Source of the DNA: Nonomuraea sp. PA05
GTDB lineage: Bacteria; Actinomycetota; Actinomycetes; Streptosporangiales; Streptosporangiaceae
DNA length: 64,000 nt
Reading direction: 5' to 3'
NCBI RefSeq assembly: GCF_008086045.1
Contig: NZ_VSEY01000001.1
Span: forward strand, 310,001 to 374,000
Shown: piece by piece, positions 32,256 through 40,697 of the stretch
Position numbering within the stretch: position 1 is the stretch's first letter
Layout: each line of letters begins with the position of its first letter
Notes under the pieces: model-generated
What the model saw: only the letters and a program-made list of their open reading frames with translations
The model's database searches: none
Told to the model about the DNA's origin: nothing
Made by a program: the position numbers and the translations under genes

Positions 32256-32644
32256 CCGCGCCCAGCCGGCCGCCCGCGCCCAGGCCTTCCCTGCCGATGC
32301 TGTCGATCGTCGCAGGGGTGGGCCTGGCCGTGTGGGTCCTCGGCCTCGTGCACACCGGCGTCGCCGTGTTCGTCGTGGCCGTCGTCTGCCTATGCATCGG
32401 CGCCGGGGCCTCGTTCGGCGTGGGCGACTACGTCGGCTACCGCCGCGCCGCCCGCCAGGTCGCCGCACTGCGCGACTACTGCGACAGCGCCTACAGCCAG
32501 GCTCGCCGCGCCCAGGCAGGCGAAGCGGACAAGACGGGCCGGCTCTACCGGGCGGAGAACGCGCTCCACGAGGCGCAGGCTGAGCTCGCCCGGCTGCGTG
32601 CCGAACGCGGCCAGGAGGCGGCCAGGGAGGTCGTGGATCAGTGA
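32252..32644 (+). CDS. Membrane-anchored coiled-coil protein
   Basis: 130 aa, ATG 32252. Two hydrophobic segments (SIVAGVGLAVWVLGLVH, VAVFVVAVVCLCIGAGAS) then a charged helix (ALHEAQAELARLRAERGQEA). Its partner at 32641 has the same membrane-plus-charged-helix plan. The function is unknown. Confidence 0.6.
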   Translation: MTAPSRPPAPRPSLPMLSIVAGVGLAVWVLGLVHTGVAVFVVAVVCLCIGAGASFGVGDYVGYRRAARQVAALRDYCDSAYSQARRAQAGEADKTGRLYRAENALHEAQAELARLRAERGQEAAREVVDQ

Positions 32645-32910
32645 TCGATCTCCTGGAGAAGCTGGTGGAGCTGTTCTGGGCGGCCATGACCGTGCTCGGC
32701 ACGGTGGTGTTCGCGGCAGGCGCGGCCGGGTTCGTGTGGGCGTGGCGATCGCACCGCGCCGACCAGCGCGAGCAGCGGCGGCGGCGTGACGAGCGTGCTC
32801 GGGCCCAGACCCCGGACGCGGTGCAGGGCGAGGACGGCCTGCGCGTCTGGATGGACTTCGTTCGCGATCAGAAGCTGCACACGATCCCGGCCCCGAAGGA
32901 GCGCCCGTGA
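32641..32910 (+). CDS. Small membrane protein
   Basis: 89 aa from GTG 32641 (GTGA overlap). One transmembrane helix (AAMTVLGTVVFAAGAAGFVWAW) then a very basic stretch (DQREQRRRRDERARAQ). No family is recognised. Confidence 0.55.
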   Translation: MIDLLEKLVELFWAAMTVLGTVVFAAGAAGFVWAWRSHRADQREQRRRRDERARAQTPDAVQGEDGLRVWMDFVRDQKLHTIPAPKERP

Positions 32911-33461
32911 CGACGCCGCGCGTGTCCGGCCTCGACCAGGCCGCCGAGAAGACAGGGCTGGCGCTGCCGGACGGCACGACGAGCCTCGTCACCGCACCCA
33001 AGGTGAGAGCACGGAAGGGCGCGCGGCGGACGCTGACCGACAACATGCGGCGCATCGACCATGTGGAAGCCGAGACCGTCCGCCGCATCATCGAGGCGGG
33101 CACGCAGGCGATCGGCATCGAGGACTACGCCTTCCAGAAGCGGTCCTCGGCCACGCACCGGCTCGCCGAGATCGGCGGAACCGTCCGGCTGGCCTGCTGG
33201 CGGGCACGGATCGCCGTGGCAGTCATCAACCTGAAACACCTGAAGTTGTACGCGACCGGGGACGGCGACGCCTCCAAACAGCAGATGGCCGACGCCGCCC
33301 GCACCTATGCGGGCGCCACCTTCCCCACCGAGGACGAATGCGACGCCGCCTGGGCGCGCTGGCTCCTCCTCGACCACCTCGGCCACCCCGAGGTCCACGT
33401 CCCCGCCGAGCATCGCCACGTGCTCGCCCACGTCACCCTGCACCGGAAGGAAGGACCGTGA
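32907..33461 (+). CDS. RuvC-like Holliday junction resolvase (phage type)
   Basis: 184 aa from GTG 32907. RNase H-like layout with Asp10 (SGLDQA) in the first strand, Glu72 (IGIEDYAF) after the second helix, and an acidic C-terminal cluster (DECDAAWARWLLLDHLG, Asp146 region). NLKHLKLYATGDGDASKQQM matches the phage RuvC family. It would cut branched DNA made by the YqaJ/RecT pair in the same operon. Confidence 0.8.
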   Translation: MTTPRVSGLDQAAEKTGLALPDGTTSLVTAPKVRARKGARRTLTDNMRRIDHVEAETVRRIIEAGTQAIGIEDYAFQKRSSATHRLAEIGGTVRLACWRARIAVAVINLKHLKLYATGDGDASKQQMADAARTYAGATFPTEDECDAAWARWLLLDHLGHPEVHVPAEHRHVLAHVTLHRKEGP

Positions 33462-33676
33462 AAACCCCATCCGACGTCGCCGACGACGCTCGTTGGCGGA
33501 AACGCCAACGACCACGCATGCCGGACCGGCCACGCGCCGCCGTCTGGAACGGCGACCGCACCCGCCCGGTCGCCGTCGTCGAGGGCCGCCACCTGACCGC
33601 CGCCGACCTCGACGCCGCACGGCGACTGGCCACCCAGCCGAACATCCACCACCGCCACACCAGCTTCCAGGAGTAG
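33458..33676 (+). CDS. Small basic protein containing palindrome copy 8
   Basis: 72 aa from GTG 33458, which has a strong AAGGAAGGA ribosome site. Palindrome copy 8 lies in codons 12-18; an alternative ATG at 33518 just after it lacks a ribosome site. The protein is Arg-rich at the N-terminus and has a C-terminal helix (AADLDAARRLATQ). If the palindrome binds a repressor, it would act here as an intragenic roadblock. Confidence 0.5.
   Translation: MKTPSDVADDARWRKRQRPRMPDRPRAAVWNGDRTRPVAVVEGRHLTAADLDAARRLATQPNIHHRHTSFQE
33492..33509. promoter_or_regulatory. 18-bp element palindrome, copy 8 (GAAA centre)
   Basis: Perfect GTTGGCG-GAAA-CGCCAAC, unusual in lying inside the 5' part of a coding sequence, 8 bp before an in-frame ATG. 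Confidence 0.85.
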
Positions 33677-33679
33677 GAG

Positions 33680-33991
33680 ATGACCACCACCACGCCGGTC
33701 GCCGTCCTCACCGAGGAACTGGCACGCCCCGACCCAACCCCGCGCCGTCTGCTGCGGGCGCTGCGCACCGCCGGGTTCGAGATCAAGGCGGCACAGCCCC
33801 CGGCGTGGATGCCCAGCACGCCGGAGGCGCAGCACCTGGTCGAGCGGGCCGCCCAGCTCGCCCGGCAGGGCCAAGCACGCGACGAGATCGCGGCGTGCCT
33901 GCGCAAGGACAAGCGAACGATCAACCGCTATCTGGCCGCCGCCGACGTGCTCGGCCTGCTCAGCCCCGACACGGAGGAGCCGCCGGAATGA
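33680..33991 (+). CDS. HTH-like small protein
   Basis: 103 aa, ATG 33680. The C-terminal half, AAQLARQGQARDEIAACLRKDKRTINRYLAAADVLG, fits a helix-turn-helix (recognition helix KRTINRYLAAA). The N-terminus has a helical RRLLRALRTAGFEIK segment. It sits directly before the WhiB-type gene, so it may be a regulator. Confidence 0.6.
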   Translation: MTTTTPVAVLTEELARPDPTPRRLLRALRTAGFEIKAAQPPAWMPSTPEAQHLVERAAQLARQGQARDEIAACLRKDKRTINRYLAAADVLGLLSPDTEEPPE

Positions 33992-34362
33992 GCCGCTACC
34001 GCACCGCCCTTGACCTGCGCGCCACCGGCTCGGTGAACATACCGCAAGCGCCCTCGTGGCATCGAGACGCCGCCTGCCTCCGCGTAGGGCACGACCTATT
34101 CTTCGGCCCGGCCTCGGACCTGCCGCGCGAACTGCGCGAGACCACTGAGGAGAAGGTCGCACGCGAGGCTCGCGCCCGCGCGATGTGCCGCGGTTGCCCC
34201 GTCCGGCGGAACTGCCACGTCTACATCCACAGCTTCCCCATCGGCGACCAGGTCGGCATCTGGGCCGACACCGACCAGGACGAGCGGCGCGTCGAGCGCC
34301 GCAAGAACCAGCGCAAGACCGCTGCCGCCCGGCGGCGGCGCGCAGAAGGGACAGCGCCGTGA
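33988..34362 (+). CDS. WhiB-family iron-sulphur protein
   Basis: 124 aa, ATG 33988. Four cysteines fit the family cluster: Cys30, Cys67, Cys70 and Cys76 (C-x36-CxxC-x5-C), followed by the turn GIWADTDQDER that replaces the usual GVWGG. The end is a very basic tail (KNQRKTAAARRRRAEG) for DNA contact. WhiB-like proteins bind the primary sigma factor and act as transcription factors. Phage-borne copies can repress host whiB2-type control (known for TM4). Confidence 0.85.
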   Translation: MSRYRTALDLRATGSVNIPQAPSWHRDAACLRVGHDLFFGPASDLPRELRETTEEKVAREARARAMCRGCPVRRNCHVYIHSFPIGDQVGIWADTDQDERRVERRKNQRKTAAARRRRAEGTAP

Positions 34363-34676
34363 GCACCCGAGCCGACGCCCAGATGAGGGCCATCGACGAG
34401 GCCGCCGAGGTTCTGGCCAAGCGCATGCGCGAGTGGGCGGCGACGCCCGCTGACGAGCGTGAGGCGGTCGAGGTGTTCACGCGCCGCTTCATGCTCGACC
34501 TGAACGGGCACGGCTGGCGGCTCACGCCGGCTGCCCGGGTCAACCCGCTCGCGCGCAGGAGCGCCGCCGACCCTGCCGCGGCGGCGCAGCGGGGCGCCGC
34601 ACTCGCCTTTGCTGAGCTCGCGAAGGTGATGGAGAAGCGAGCCGTGATCAGCCAGGCCGAGGGAGACGAGGAGTGA
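34359..34676 (+). CDS. Hypothetical helical protein
   Basis: 105 aa from GTG 34359 (GTGA overlap with whiB-like gene). Charged helices with a single Trp-rich loop (LNGHGWRLTPAARVNPLARR). No family is recognised. Confidence 0.6.
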   Translation: MSTRADAQMRAIDEAAEVLAKRMREWAATPADEREAVEVFTRRFMLDLNGHGWRLTPAARVNPLARRSAADPAAAAQRGAALAFAELAKVMEKRAVISQAEGDEE

Positions 34677-35218
34677 GCCCGGCCAGGCCCGCGCACGAGC
34701 AGCCCGGCCACACTCCGGCGACCGTGCCGTACGACGAGTACGGCAACCTGCTGTCCACCACCGCGGGCGTGGACCCTGACCGCATCACCTGGCGGCCTCC
34801 GCACCCGTTCACCCAACCGCTCCACCTCCATGACGCTCGCGCGCTGCGCGGCATCACCCGGCCCGTGACGTGGAAGGACCCGCACGGGCCCGCCACGTTC
34901 CCGATGTTCGCCGACGACCTCGCCCGCGTCATCAAGGGGACGATCAGCGACCACGGGCTCGTCGTCGGCGCCACGTGGGTGCCGCTCGTCCGCCGCGATC
35001 GATATGGCATCTCCCTGAAGACCTTCCACGAGCAGGAAGAACCCGCCGCCGAACGCGAGCTGCCGGCGAGCCCGGCTGAGGAGGCCGCGGCCCGCTTTAT
35101 CGACCGCGAGCACGTCGTCCAGCTCGTGCGCGTCGCCTTCTCCATGGGCGAGCCCGAGGCGGACCTTCCGCCGGACCTGACCACCCTGATCCGCCACATC
35201 AGAGAGGACCAGCCATGA
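34673..35218 (+). CDS. Hypothetical protein
   Basis: 181 aa from GTG 34673. A Pro-rich N-terminal half with strands (PVTWKDPHGPATFPMFADDLARVIKGT) and a helical C-terminal half (FIDREHVVQLVRVAFSMGE). Overlaps the next ATG by 4 bp. No family is recognised. Confidence 0.6.
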   Translation: MSPARPAHEQPGHTPATVPYDEYGNLLSTTAGVDPDRITWRPPHPFTQPLHLHDARALRGITRPVTWKDPHGPATFPMFADDLARVIKGTISDHGLVVGATWVPLVRRDRYGISLKTFHEQEEPAAERELPASPAEEAAARFIDREHVVQLVRVAFSMGEPEADLPPDLTTLIRHIREDQP

Positions 35219-35514
35219 CAACGCGCCACGAAACGCTCCGCAGGCTCCCGCCGGGGGCACACACCCTGCTCAAGACGATCGCCGAACACGACGACGGCGA
35301 CGGCGTCATGTTCGACCCGGCCCCGTACGGCCGGTGGACGCTGCGCGGCTCCGACTACGCCGTCAACCGCAGCACGTTCCACACCCTCGCCGTGGCCCGC
35401 GGCTTCATCGACGTCGGCGACGGGTTCACCAACCCCGTGCGCATCACTCAGGCCGGGCGCGACTACCTCGACCACCACCAGAGCCGAACCGCCAGGAAGG
35501 ACCGCCAGCAGTGA
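35215..35514 (+). CDS. Winged-helix-like protein
   Basis: 99 aa, ATG 35215. GAHTLLKTIAEHDDG, RSTFHTLAVARGFIDVGDG and PVRITQAGRDYLDHH follow a winged-helix plan (helix, helix, recognition helix, wing, closing helix). A similar design appears at 35511 and 59746. May bind DNA; the evidence is only the pattern. Confidence 0.55.
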   Translation: MTTRHETLRRLPPGAHTLLKTIAEHDDGDGVMFDPAPYGRWTLRGSDYAVNRSTFHTLAVARGFIDVGDGFTNPVRITQAGRDYLDHHQSRTARKDRQQ

Positions 35515-35834
35515 CCAGCCACCCCACCACCACCGCCGCGCGACCGCCGCAGTTTCCCCAGGCCGTCGAACGCCTCCTCGACGCCATCGCCGCCAACCCT
35601 GACTACAAGCAGACCGGCGTCGTCACCTACACGCCCATCCCCTCCGCGCGCGGCCGATGGCAGGCCGGGGAGCACACCTGCGGCGACGGCACCATCAACA
35701 CCGCCGCGACCAACAAGCTCATCACGCTTGAGCTGCTCGGGCCGAAGGTGCGCGTGCTCGCGCTCACCGCGGTCGGCCTCGACCACGTGCAGGCCCGCCA
35801 CGCCCGCCGGAGCCGAGAGGCGAACGCCCGATGA
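35511..35834 (+). CDS. Winged-helix-like protein, related to the preceding gene
   Basis: 107 aa from GTG 35511. AVERLLDAIAANPDYK, TINTAATNKLITLELLG and VRVLALTAVGLDHVQARH parallel the layout of the 35215 gene, so the two may be old duplicates. Arg-rich C-terminus. No family is recognised. Confidence 0.55.
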   Translation: MTSHPTTTAARPPQFPQAVERLLDAIAANPDYKQTGVVTYTPIPSARGRWQAGEHTCGDGTINTAATNKLITLELLGPKVRVLALTAVGLDHVQARHARRSREANAR

Positions 35835-36142
35835 CCTACACCCGCCTGACCCACCTCCACGGATGCTTCGACCCCAGCCGGGAGTACACCGTCGAAGCCA
35901 GCATCATGATCCAGGACGAGCAGCAGACCAGCCAGGGCTTGCGCGCGGTGCTCACCCTCGACGACGGCACCGCCCTGATGACCGCGCTCGTAGAGCCGCC
36001 TCTGTACGCGGAGGTGGGCGCCGACCGGCTCCTGCCGAGCGAGGACAGGCTGCGGTTCACCGGCCGCCTCGACCTGGAGGAGAACGAGCCGCGCCTGATC
36101 GTGCAGACCGTGCACGACCTCTCGAAGAGGGACACGCGGTGA
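35831..36142 (+). CDS. Beta-rich hypothetical protein (OB-like)
   Basis: 103 aa, ATG 35831. Alternating strands (YTVEASIMIQDEQQ, LRAVLTLDDGTALMTALV, RLRFTGRLDLEENEPRLIVQTV) could form a small OB-fold barrel. Its place in the recombination operon would suit an ssDNA-binding role, but this is inference. Confidence 0.55.
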   Translation: MTYTRLTHLHGCFDPSREYTVEASIMIQDEQQTSQGLRAVLTLDDGTALMTALVEPPLYAEVGADRLLPSEDRLRFTGRLDLEENEPRLIVQTVHDLSKRDTR

Positions 36143-36603
36143 CCGAGCAGAACATTCCCCAGCCGTACGACCCACTCGCCGTCTCACACGCCAAGCAGGC
36201 CATCACTGCCGCCCTCCACGAAGACGACGACACCACGGCCCAACTCGTCGCCACGATCGTGAACGAGACCGGCCTGCCCGGCATCCTCGATGCCGTCTTT
36301 GTGTGGTGCGCAACCATCCACGCCCGCATCGGGCTCCCGTTCGGCGTCATACTCACCCTCACCTACATCCACCCGGAGACCGGGGAACCGATCCCCGAGA
36401 CGGAGGCAGACCCCGCGCTCATCTGGGCCAGCCACGTCATCCAGGCCTACGTGGCCCGCGACAAGCCCCGGTTCGACAGTCTGCTCAAGGACATGCTGGA
36501 CGGCGATCCCGGACGGCTCGCCGCCCAGCTCATCACGATGGTCGAGCACGTGGCCGCGCACATCAGGCTCGCCAGCCTGCGCAGCACAGCGGAGCTGTCG
36601 TGA
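36139..36603 (+). CDS. Hypothetical protein
   Basis: 154 aa from GTG 36139. Mostly helical, with hydrophobic GILDAVFVWCATIHARIGLPFGVI in the middle and an acidic loop after it. It overlaps the intein-bearing gene by 4 bp (GTGA). No family is recognised. Confidence 0.6.
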   Translation: MTEQNIPQPYDPLAVSHAKQAITAALHEDDDTTAQLVATIVNETGLPGILDAVFVWCATIHARIGLPFGVILTLTYIHPETGEPIPETEADPALIWASHVIQAYVARDKPRFDSLLKDMLDGDPGRLAAQLITMVEHVAAHIRLASLRSTAELS

Positions 36604-38360
36604 CGCACCATGTCGTCCAGATGAGCGGCGGCCTGGGATCGTTCTGGGCCGCCGTCTTCGCCGTCCTGGTATACGGCAAGGAGAACGTCGTCCTTCTGTT
36701 CGCCGACACCCTGTGGGAACACCCCGACACGTACCGCTTCCTAGGGCAGGCCAGCGAACACCTCGACATCACCCCGATCATCGTGTGCGACGGCCGCAAC
36801 CCGTTCCAGGTGTATTTCGACCAGCACTTCCTCGGAAACTCCCGGATCGCGCCGTGCACGAAGGAACTCAAGCAGAAGCCCTGCCGCCGCTGGCTGGAGG
36901 AGCACTGCGACCCGGCCGACACCATCCTGTACGTCGGCCTCGACGCGGCCGAGGAGCGCCGCCGGCCCGGCGTCATCAAGGGATGGACGCCGTGGCGAGT
37001 CGAGTTCCCCCTGATGGACGACAAGACCTGGGACAAGAAGCGGATGAAGACCGAGTGCGCCAAGCTCGGCATCACCATCCCCCGCATGTACGAACTGGGG
37101 TTCTCCCACAACAACTGCTTGCACCCGGACACCCGCTACATCACGAGCGAGGGCATCAAGACCCTCCGCGAGACGTGCGGACAGACCGTCAAGGTCCTGG
37201 GCCGCGGCGGCGGCTGGCGGGAGGCGGAGATCCGGTCGTTCGGCGAGCAGCCCACTTACGAGCTGCGGCTGCGACGGTACGACGACGAGATGACCGTCAT
37301 CACCACGGGGGACCATCTCTGGCCTGTGCGCAAGCGGGCTGGACGGAACGCCCACGAGTTCCGGCACACGCTCGTGCTCAGTGCAGGAGACCGCATCGCG
37401 GGCATGTATGGCCACGTCCGGAGCAACGTGGTGCCGTCCACGATCGGCATCATGGCCGGGTTCACCTTCGGCGACGGCACCGCTCCCGCCGTCAACGGGC
37501 AGAACCAGCCGGCCCGCGCCTATCTGTGTGGCGACAAGGACAAGGCGATGCTGCCGTACTTCGCGGGCTGCCGGATCAAGGAGGACAGACCCCGTGTCCT
37601 GAAGGTCCTGGACCTGCCGAGGTCGTGGAAGCAACCCCCGCCGCTGGAGGAATCCCAGTCGTACCTGTACGGATGGCTGGCCGGGTACTTCGCCGCTGAC
37701 GGCAGCATGAGCGGCGGCAGCGCGGTCATCTACTCGGCGAACCAAGCCCGGCTCGAGACCGTGCAAGATGTGGCGGCCAGGATTGGCATCGCGACGGGCC
37801 GCATCCGCACCGCGCACCGGACCGGGTACAACACCGAGCGGAGCCCGATCTACAGCGTGACGCTGGTGATGGCCACGCTCCGGGAGGACTTCTTCCTCCT
37901 GCCCCACCACCGGGAGAAGTTCCTCGCCCGCGAGAATCCCCAACGACCAGGTGACTGGCAAGTGGTCGAGGTCGTCCCCACCGGGCGTGTCGAGGAGGTC
38001 ATGTGCGCGGTCGTCCCTGACGGCCACGTGTTCACCCTCGACGGCAACCTGCTCACGCACAACTGCCAGGGCAGCTGTGTCCGGGCGGGACAGGCTCAGT
38101 GGCTTCTCACGCTCCGCGAGTTCCCGGAGCGGTACGCCCTGGCCGAGGCCGAGGAGCAGCGCTTCCGCGAGGAGCACGGCAAGGACGTGTCGATCCTCAC
38201 CGAAACCGTGAACGGCGCGAAGTGCACGCTCACGCTCAGGAAGCTGCGGCTGCGCGCGGAGGTGGGCGTGATCCGTCTCCTCGCGCCTGGATCTGTTCAG
38301 CGCCGTCGTCACATGACCGTGAAGACAGAGCCGTTGTTCGAGATGGGGTGCCCGGCATGA
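36600..38360 (+). CDS. Phage PAPS-reductase-like protein interrupted by an intein
   Basis: 586 aa precursor from GTG 36600. The N-extein (1-172) begins QMSGGLGSFWAA, a PP-loop of SGGxxS type that binds ATP, followed by VVLLFADTLWEHPDTYRF and PCTKELKQKP. The C-extein restarts at Cys489 (CQGSCVRAGQAQW), the Cys-rich loop normal in the phage PAPS-reductase family. Removing residues 173-488 gives a 270-aa protein of usual size. The insertion splits the conserved HNN-C-x-G-x-CVRAG motif, so the enzyme is active only after splicing. Second PP-loop enzyme in the window (see 9861). Confidence 0.85.
   Translation: MTHHVVQMSGGLGSFWAAVFAVLVYGKENVVLLFADTLWEHPDTYRFLGQASEHLDITPIIVCDGRNPFQVYFDQHFLGNSRIAPCTKELKQKPCRRWLEEHCDPADTILYVGLDAAEERRRPGVIKGWTPWRVEFPLMDDKTWDKKRMKTECAKLGITIPRMYELGFSHNNCLHPDTRYITSEGIKTLRETCGQTVKVLGRGGGWREAEIRSFGEQPTYELRLRRYDDEMTVITTGDHLWPVRKRAGRNAHEFRHTLVLSAGDRIAGMYGHVRSNVVPSTIGIMAGFTFGDGTAPAVNGQNQPARAYLCGDKDKAMLPYFAGCRIKEDRPRVLKVLDLPRSWKQPPPLEESQSYLYGWLAGYFAADGSMSGGSAVIYSANQARLETVQDVAARIGIATGRIRTAHRTGYNTERSPIYSVTLVMATLREDFFLLPHHREKFLARENPQRPGDWQVVEVVPTGRVEEVMCAVVPDGHVFTLDGNLLTHNCQGSCVRAGQAQWLLTLREFPERYALAEAEEQRFREEHGKDVSILTETVNGAKCTLTLRKLRLRAEVGVIRLLAPGSVQRRRHMTVKTEPLFEMGCPA
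37116..38063 (+). other. Intein with LAGLIDADG homing endonuclease motifs
   Basis: Residues 173-488 (316 aa). It starts with Cys173 in CLHPDTRYITSEG, the block A pattern. VITTGDHLWPV (TxxH) is block B. GIMAGFTFGDG and YGWLAGYFAADGS are two dodecapeptide motifs of a LAGLIDADG endonuclease. VYAV-type strands near the end (VMCAVVPDGHVFTLDGNLLTHN) match block F, and the last residues His-Asn followed by Cys489 are block G. All splice residues needed are present. Length fits a bifunctional intein. Confidence 0.92.
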
Positions 38361-38533
38361 GGAAGATCGTCACGTGGCTGGGGCGTGTGGCCAGGTACCG
38401 ACTCCGCTTCGGCCGCTTCCAGCTCTACATCGAGCCCCGCGACCTGTGGCGCGGGCTCTACATCGGCAAGGACGCGATCTACTACTGCCCCTTGCCCACG
38501 CTCGTCTTCCGCTGGGCGAGGAGGCCGCGGTGA
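38357..38533 (+). CDS. 58-aa basic protein
   Basis: ATG 38357 overlaps the preceding stop (ATGA) and its own stop overlaps the next GTG. Very basic and aromatic (RYRLRFGRFQLYIEPRDLWRGLYIGK). Coupling on both sides supports translation; the role is unknown. Confidence 0.55.
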   Translation: MRKIVTWLGRVARYRLRFGRFQLYIEPRDLWRGLYIGKDAIYYCPLPTLVFRWARRPR

Positions 38534-39327
38534 ACACGACCATGCTGTACGAGGCGCTCGAACGCCACTACCGCAAGCCCGGCGCTGCCCATCAGGGCGA
38601 GATCCTGATCCGCGAGGTTCCCGCCCCCGGCAGCGGTCGGCAGGCGGACCTGATCCGGATCGGGCTCTGGCCATCACGCGGGTACGCGCTCGACGTCCAC
38701 GAGCTCAAGGTGACCCGCGCGGACTGGCTACGCGAACTCGCCGACCCGGGCAAGGCCGACGCCTGGTGGCCGCACTGCTCCCGCTTCTGGGTCGTCGCTC
38801 CGGCCGGGGTCGTCCACACGAACGAGCTGCCGCCCGGGTGGGGATTGCTGCAGCCGCCCACGTCCGTGAACCGCCGCCGGTTCACCACCGTCGTGGACGC
38901 GGCGGTGAAGGAGCCCCAGCTCTCGTTGGAGCTGCTCGCCACCTTGGCCAGGCGGACCGACAACACCCGCCTGGCCGAGATGGACCTACTGCGTGAGCAG
39001 CACCGCGACGCACTCTATAAGGCCCGCACCGAGGCCCGGCAGCACGCAGCGCAGACCGGCCTGGGCGAGTACGTGCGCCGCCGCCTGAACCTCCTGGACG
39101 AGCTGGAGAAACTGCTCGGCGCGACGCTCGACGACTTCGGATGGGGTGACGGTACCCGCCTGGACCGGATGACCCCGTACGAGCTGGCGTCGGCGCTGGC
39201 CGACTGCCGTGACCACATCCGGCTGCAGCAGCGGCAGGCTCGCGTGGAGGAGCTGATGGGCCGCCTGTCGTACGCGGCGCAGAACGTCATGACCGAGATG
39301 CGGAAGGTGGGAAACGGCAATGGGTGA
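38530..39327 (+). CDS. MmcB-like/PD-(D/E)xK nuclease-type protein
   Basis: 265 aa from GTG 38530. DVHELKVTRADWLRELADPGKAD, preceded by a Asp-containing strand and followed by WVVAPAGVV, matches the E-x-K core of restriction-endonuclease-like folds such as MmcB DNA-repair proteins and phage homologues. The C-terminal half is a long helical region with LLDELEKLLG. A nuclease role in repair or recombination is inferred; residues look intact. Confidence 0.65.
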   Translation: MNTTMLYEALERHYRKPGAAHQGEILIREVPAPGSGRQADLIRIGLWPSRGYALDVHELKVTRADWLRELADPGKADAWWPHCSRFWVVAPAGVVHTNELPPGWGLLQPPTSVNRRRFTTVVDAAVKEPQLSLELLATLARRTDNTRLAEMDLLREQHRDALYKARTEARQHAAQTGLGEYVRRRLNLLDELEKLLGATLDDFGWGDGTRLDRMTPYELASALADCRDHIRLQQRQARVEELMGRLSYAAQNVMTEMRKVGNGNG

Positions 39328-40321
39328 CTGGCGCACGGACACTGAACGGGCCCAGCTCGCGCTCATGGTGATCGGCCCCGACCGGCGGGAACGCCTCATC
39401 ACCAACTACGCGGACAGGCTGTCCCTGACCCACGGCATGACCGCCGCAGCGGCCCGGCGCTACGCCACCGAGTTGGTGGACGACGCCGACTCCGGCGCCG
39501 TCCTCCGCATCGGGCAGACCTGGACACAGCGCGACGGCGAGTCCCTACCTGGTGCCGAGCACTTAAGAGCCCTGGTGAGAGACGTGGCCGAGAAGTCCGT
39601 CACTGTGGTCGGGTTTACCGACGACGGCCTCGTGTCGGTCGGCGATGGCGACCTCCACCTGGGGCCGCACCTGTTCGACCGCATGTGGCTGACCGCGTGG
39701 CCGCCCGAGCACACGCTCATCGAGGAGCCACAGCCGCCGCAGGCCGCACTCGCTCCACCGGAGGAGGAGGTGACCGGCGACGGCGACGCGGAGCGGTTCG
39801 ACCCGAACCATCTGTGGGTCATGGCGCACCGGGCCAGCAAGGACGGCCTGCCGCGCGGCGAGGGCCTGCCGCTGCTCGGCGACGACTACCAGGCCGTGAA
39901 CTGGCGCAAACCCGAGTACGAGCCGTCCTACGGCAACGTCATCGACATCCCCGCCTACCTGAACAAGTACCTGGCCGACTATCGGGCTGGCTGGCCCGAA
40001 TTCCGCGCCCAGTTCCAGCATCAGCGCGGCGCCAACGTGCTGACGTACTTCAACACGCTCGGCTCGTGCGAGTGCGACAGCGCCGTCGCCGCCTACCTCG
40101 GCCACTGGCTGTGGCAGCGGGCTCGCGCCGACGTCGTCACCCAGTACGGCGGCACCGTGGACGACTACGACGTGATGTTCATGTGGGGGCCGTTCATGGC
40201 CGACGCCGTGCTGGAGGCCGCTCCGTACGCGCACCCCGAGTGGCCGATCCCCGCCGATCACCCGCTGGCTCGGTGTGACGGCCAGGCCGACCTCTTCAGC
40301 GAAGGCGGGGAGCATGGCTGA
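39320..40321 (+). CDS. Hypothetical protein
   Basis: 333 aa, ATG 39320, overlapping the nuclease-like gene by 8 bp. N-terminal third helical (MTAAAARRYATELVDDADSG) with a small barrel-like strand set (VLRIGQTWTQRDGESLPG). The C-terminal half is Trp/Tyr-rich (YLNKYLADYRAGWPEFRAQF; TLGSCECDSAVAAYLGHWLW). No family is recognised. Confidence 0.6.
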   Translation: MGDWRTDTERAQLALMVIGPDRRERLITNYADRLSLTHGMTAAAARRYATELVDDADSGAVLRIGQTWTQRDGESLPGAEHLRALVRDVAEKSVTVVGFTDDGLVSVGDGDLHLGPHLFDRMWLTAWPPEHTLIEEPQPPQAALAPPEEEVTGDGDAERFDPNHLWVMAHRASKDGLPRGEGLPLLGDDYQAVNWRKPEYEPSYGNVIDIPAYLNKYLADYRAGWPEFRAQFQHQRGANVLTYFNTLGSCECDSAVAAYLGHWLWQRARADVVTQYGGTVDDYDVMFMWGPFMADAVLEAAPYAHPEWPIPADHPLARCDGQADLFSEGGEHG

Positions 40322-40697
40322 CGCACCAAGGAAGCTCACTCCCGAGCAGGCGCGCGACCTCTACCCGTTCCTGGAGGCCGGCCGGCGCGGGCTCGCCGCG
40401 GCGAAGTGGCGGGTCGGCATGGACGCCGACGACCTGCTGGCGCCCGTCGTGCTCGCGGTCATCGCGGAGATGAACCGGCGGGTCCAGCCGGGCAAGCAGA
40501 TCGCCGCGGCCGGTGCGGGTTTCGTCTTCGTGCCCGTCGAACTGCTCGACGCTCTCTCTGACCCGGAGCCGTGCTACTTCGACCATGACGGCGGATGCCA
40601 GGCCCATGGGCCGACGTTCACCTATCCGCGCTGCCCACACGCTCACGCCCGTGAACTGCTCGCCACCACCAGAGAGGAACCAGAAGATCATGCATGA
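40314..40697 (+). CDS. Hypothetical protein
   Basis: 127 aa, ATG 40314. Helical N-terminal part (TPEQARDLYPFLEAGRRGL), then a Cys/His-rich segment (CYFDHDGGCQAHGP, YPRCPHAHAREL) that may bind metal. Overlaps the next gene by 8 bp. No family is recognised. Confidence 0.6.
   Translation: MADAPRKLTPEQARDLYPFLEAGRRGLAAAKWRVGMDADDLLAPVVLAVIAEMNRRVQPGKQIAAAGAGFVFVPVELLDALSDPEPCYFDHDGGCQAHGPTFTYPRCPHAHARELLATTREEPEDHA

Noticed and set aside
33305..35260. Minus-strand open frame of about 651 codons
   Set aside because: It covers five overlapped plus-strand genes including the WhiB-like one; its sequence is Arg/Gly/Ser-rich without domains, as expected of a shadow frame.
36741..38312. Minus-strand open frame of about 523 codons
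   Set aside because: Exactly opposite the intein-containing gene and without recognisable motifs.
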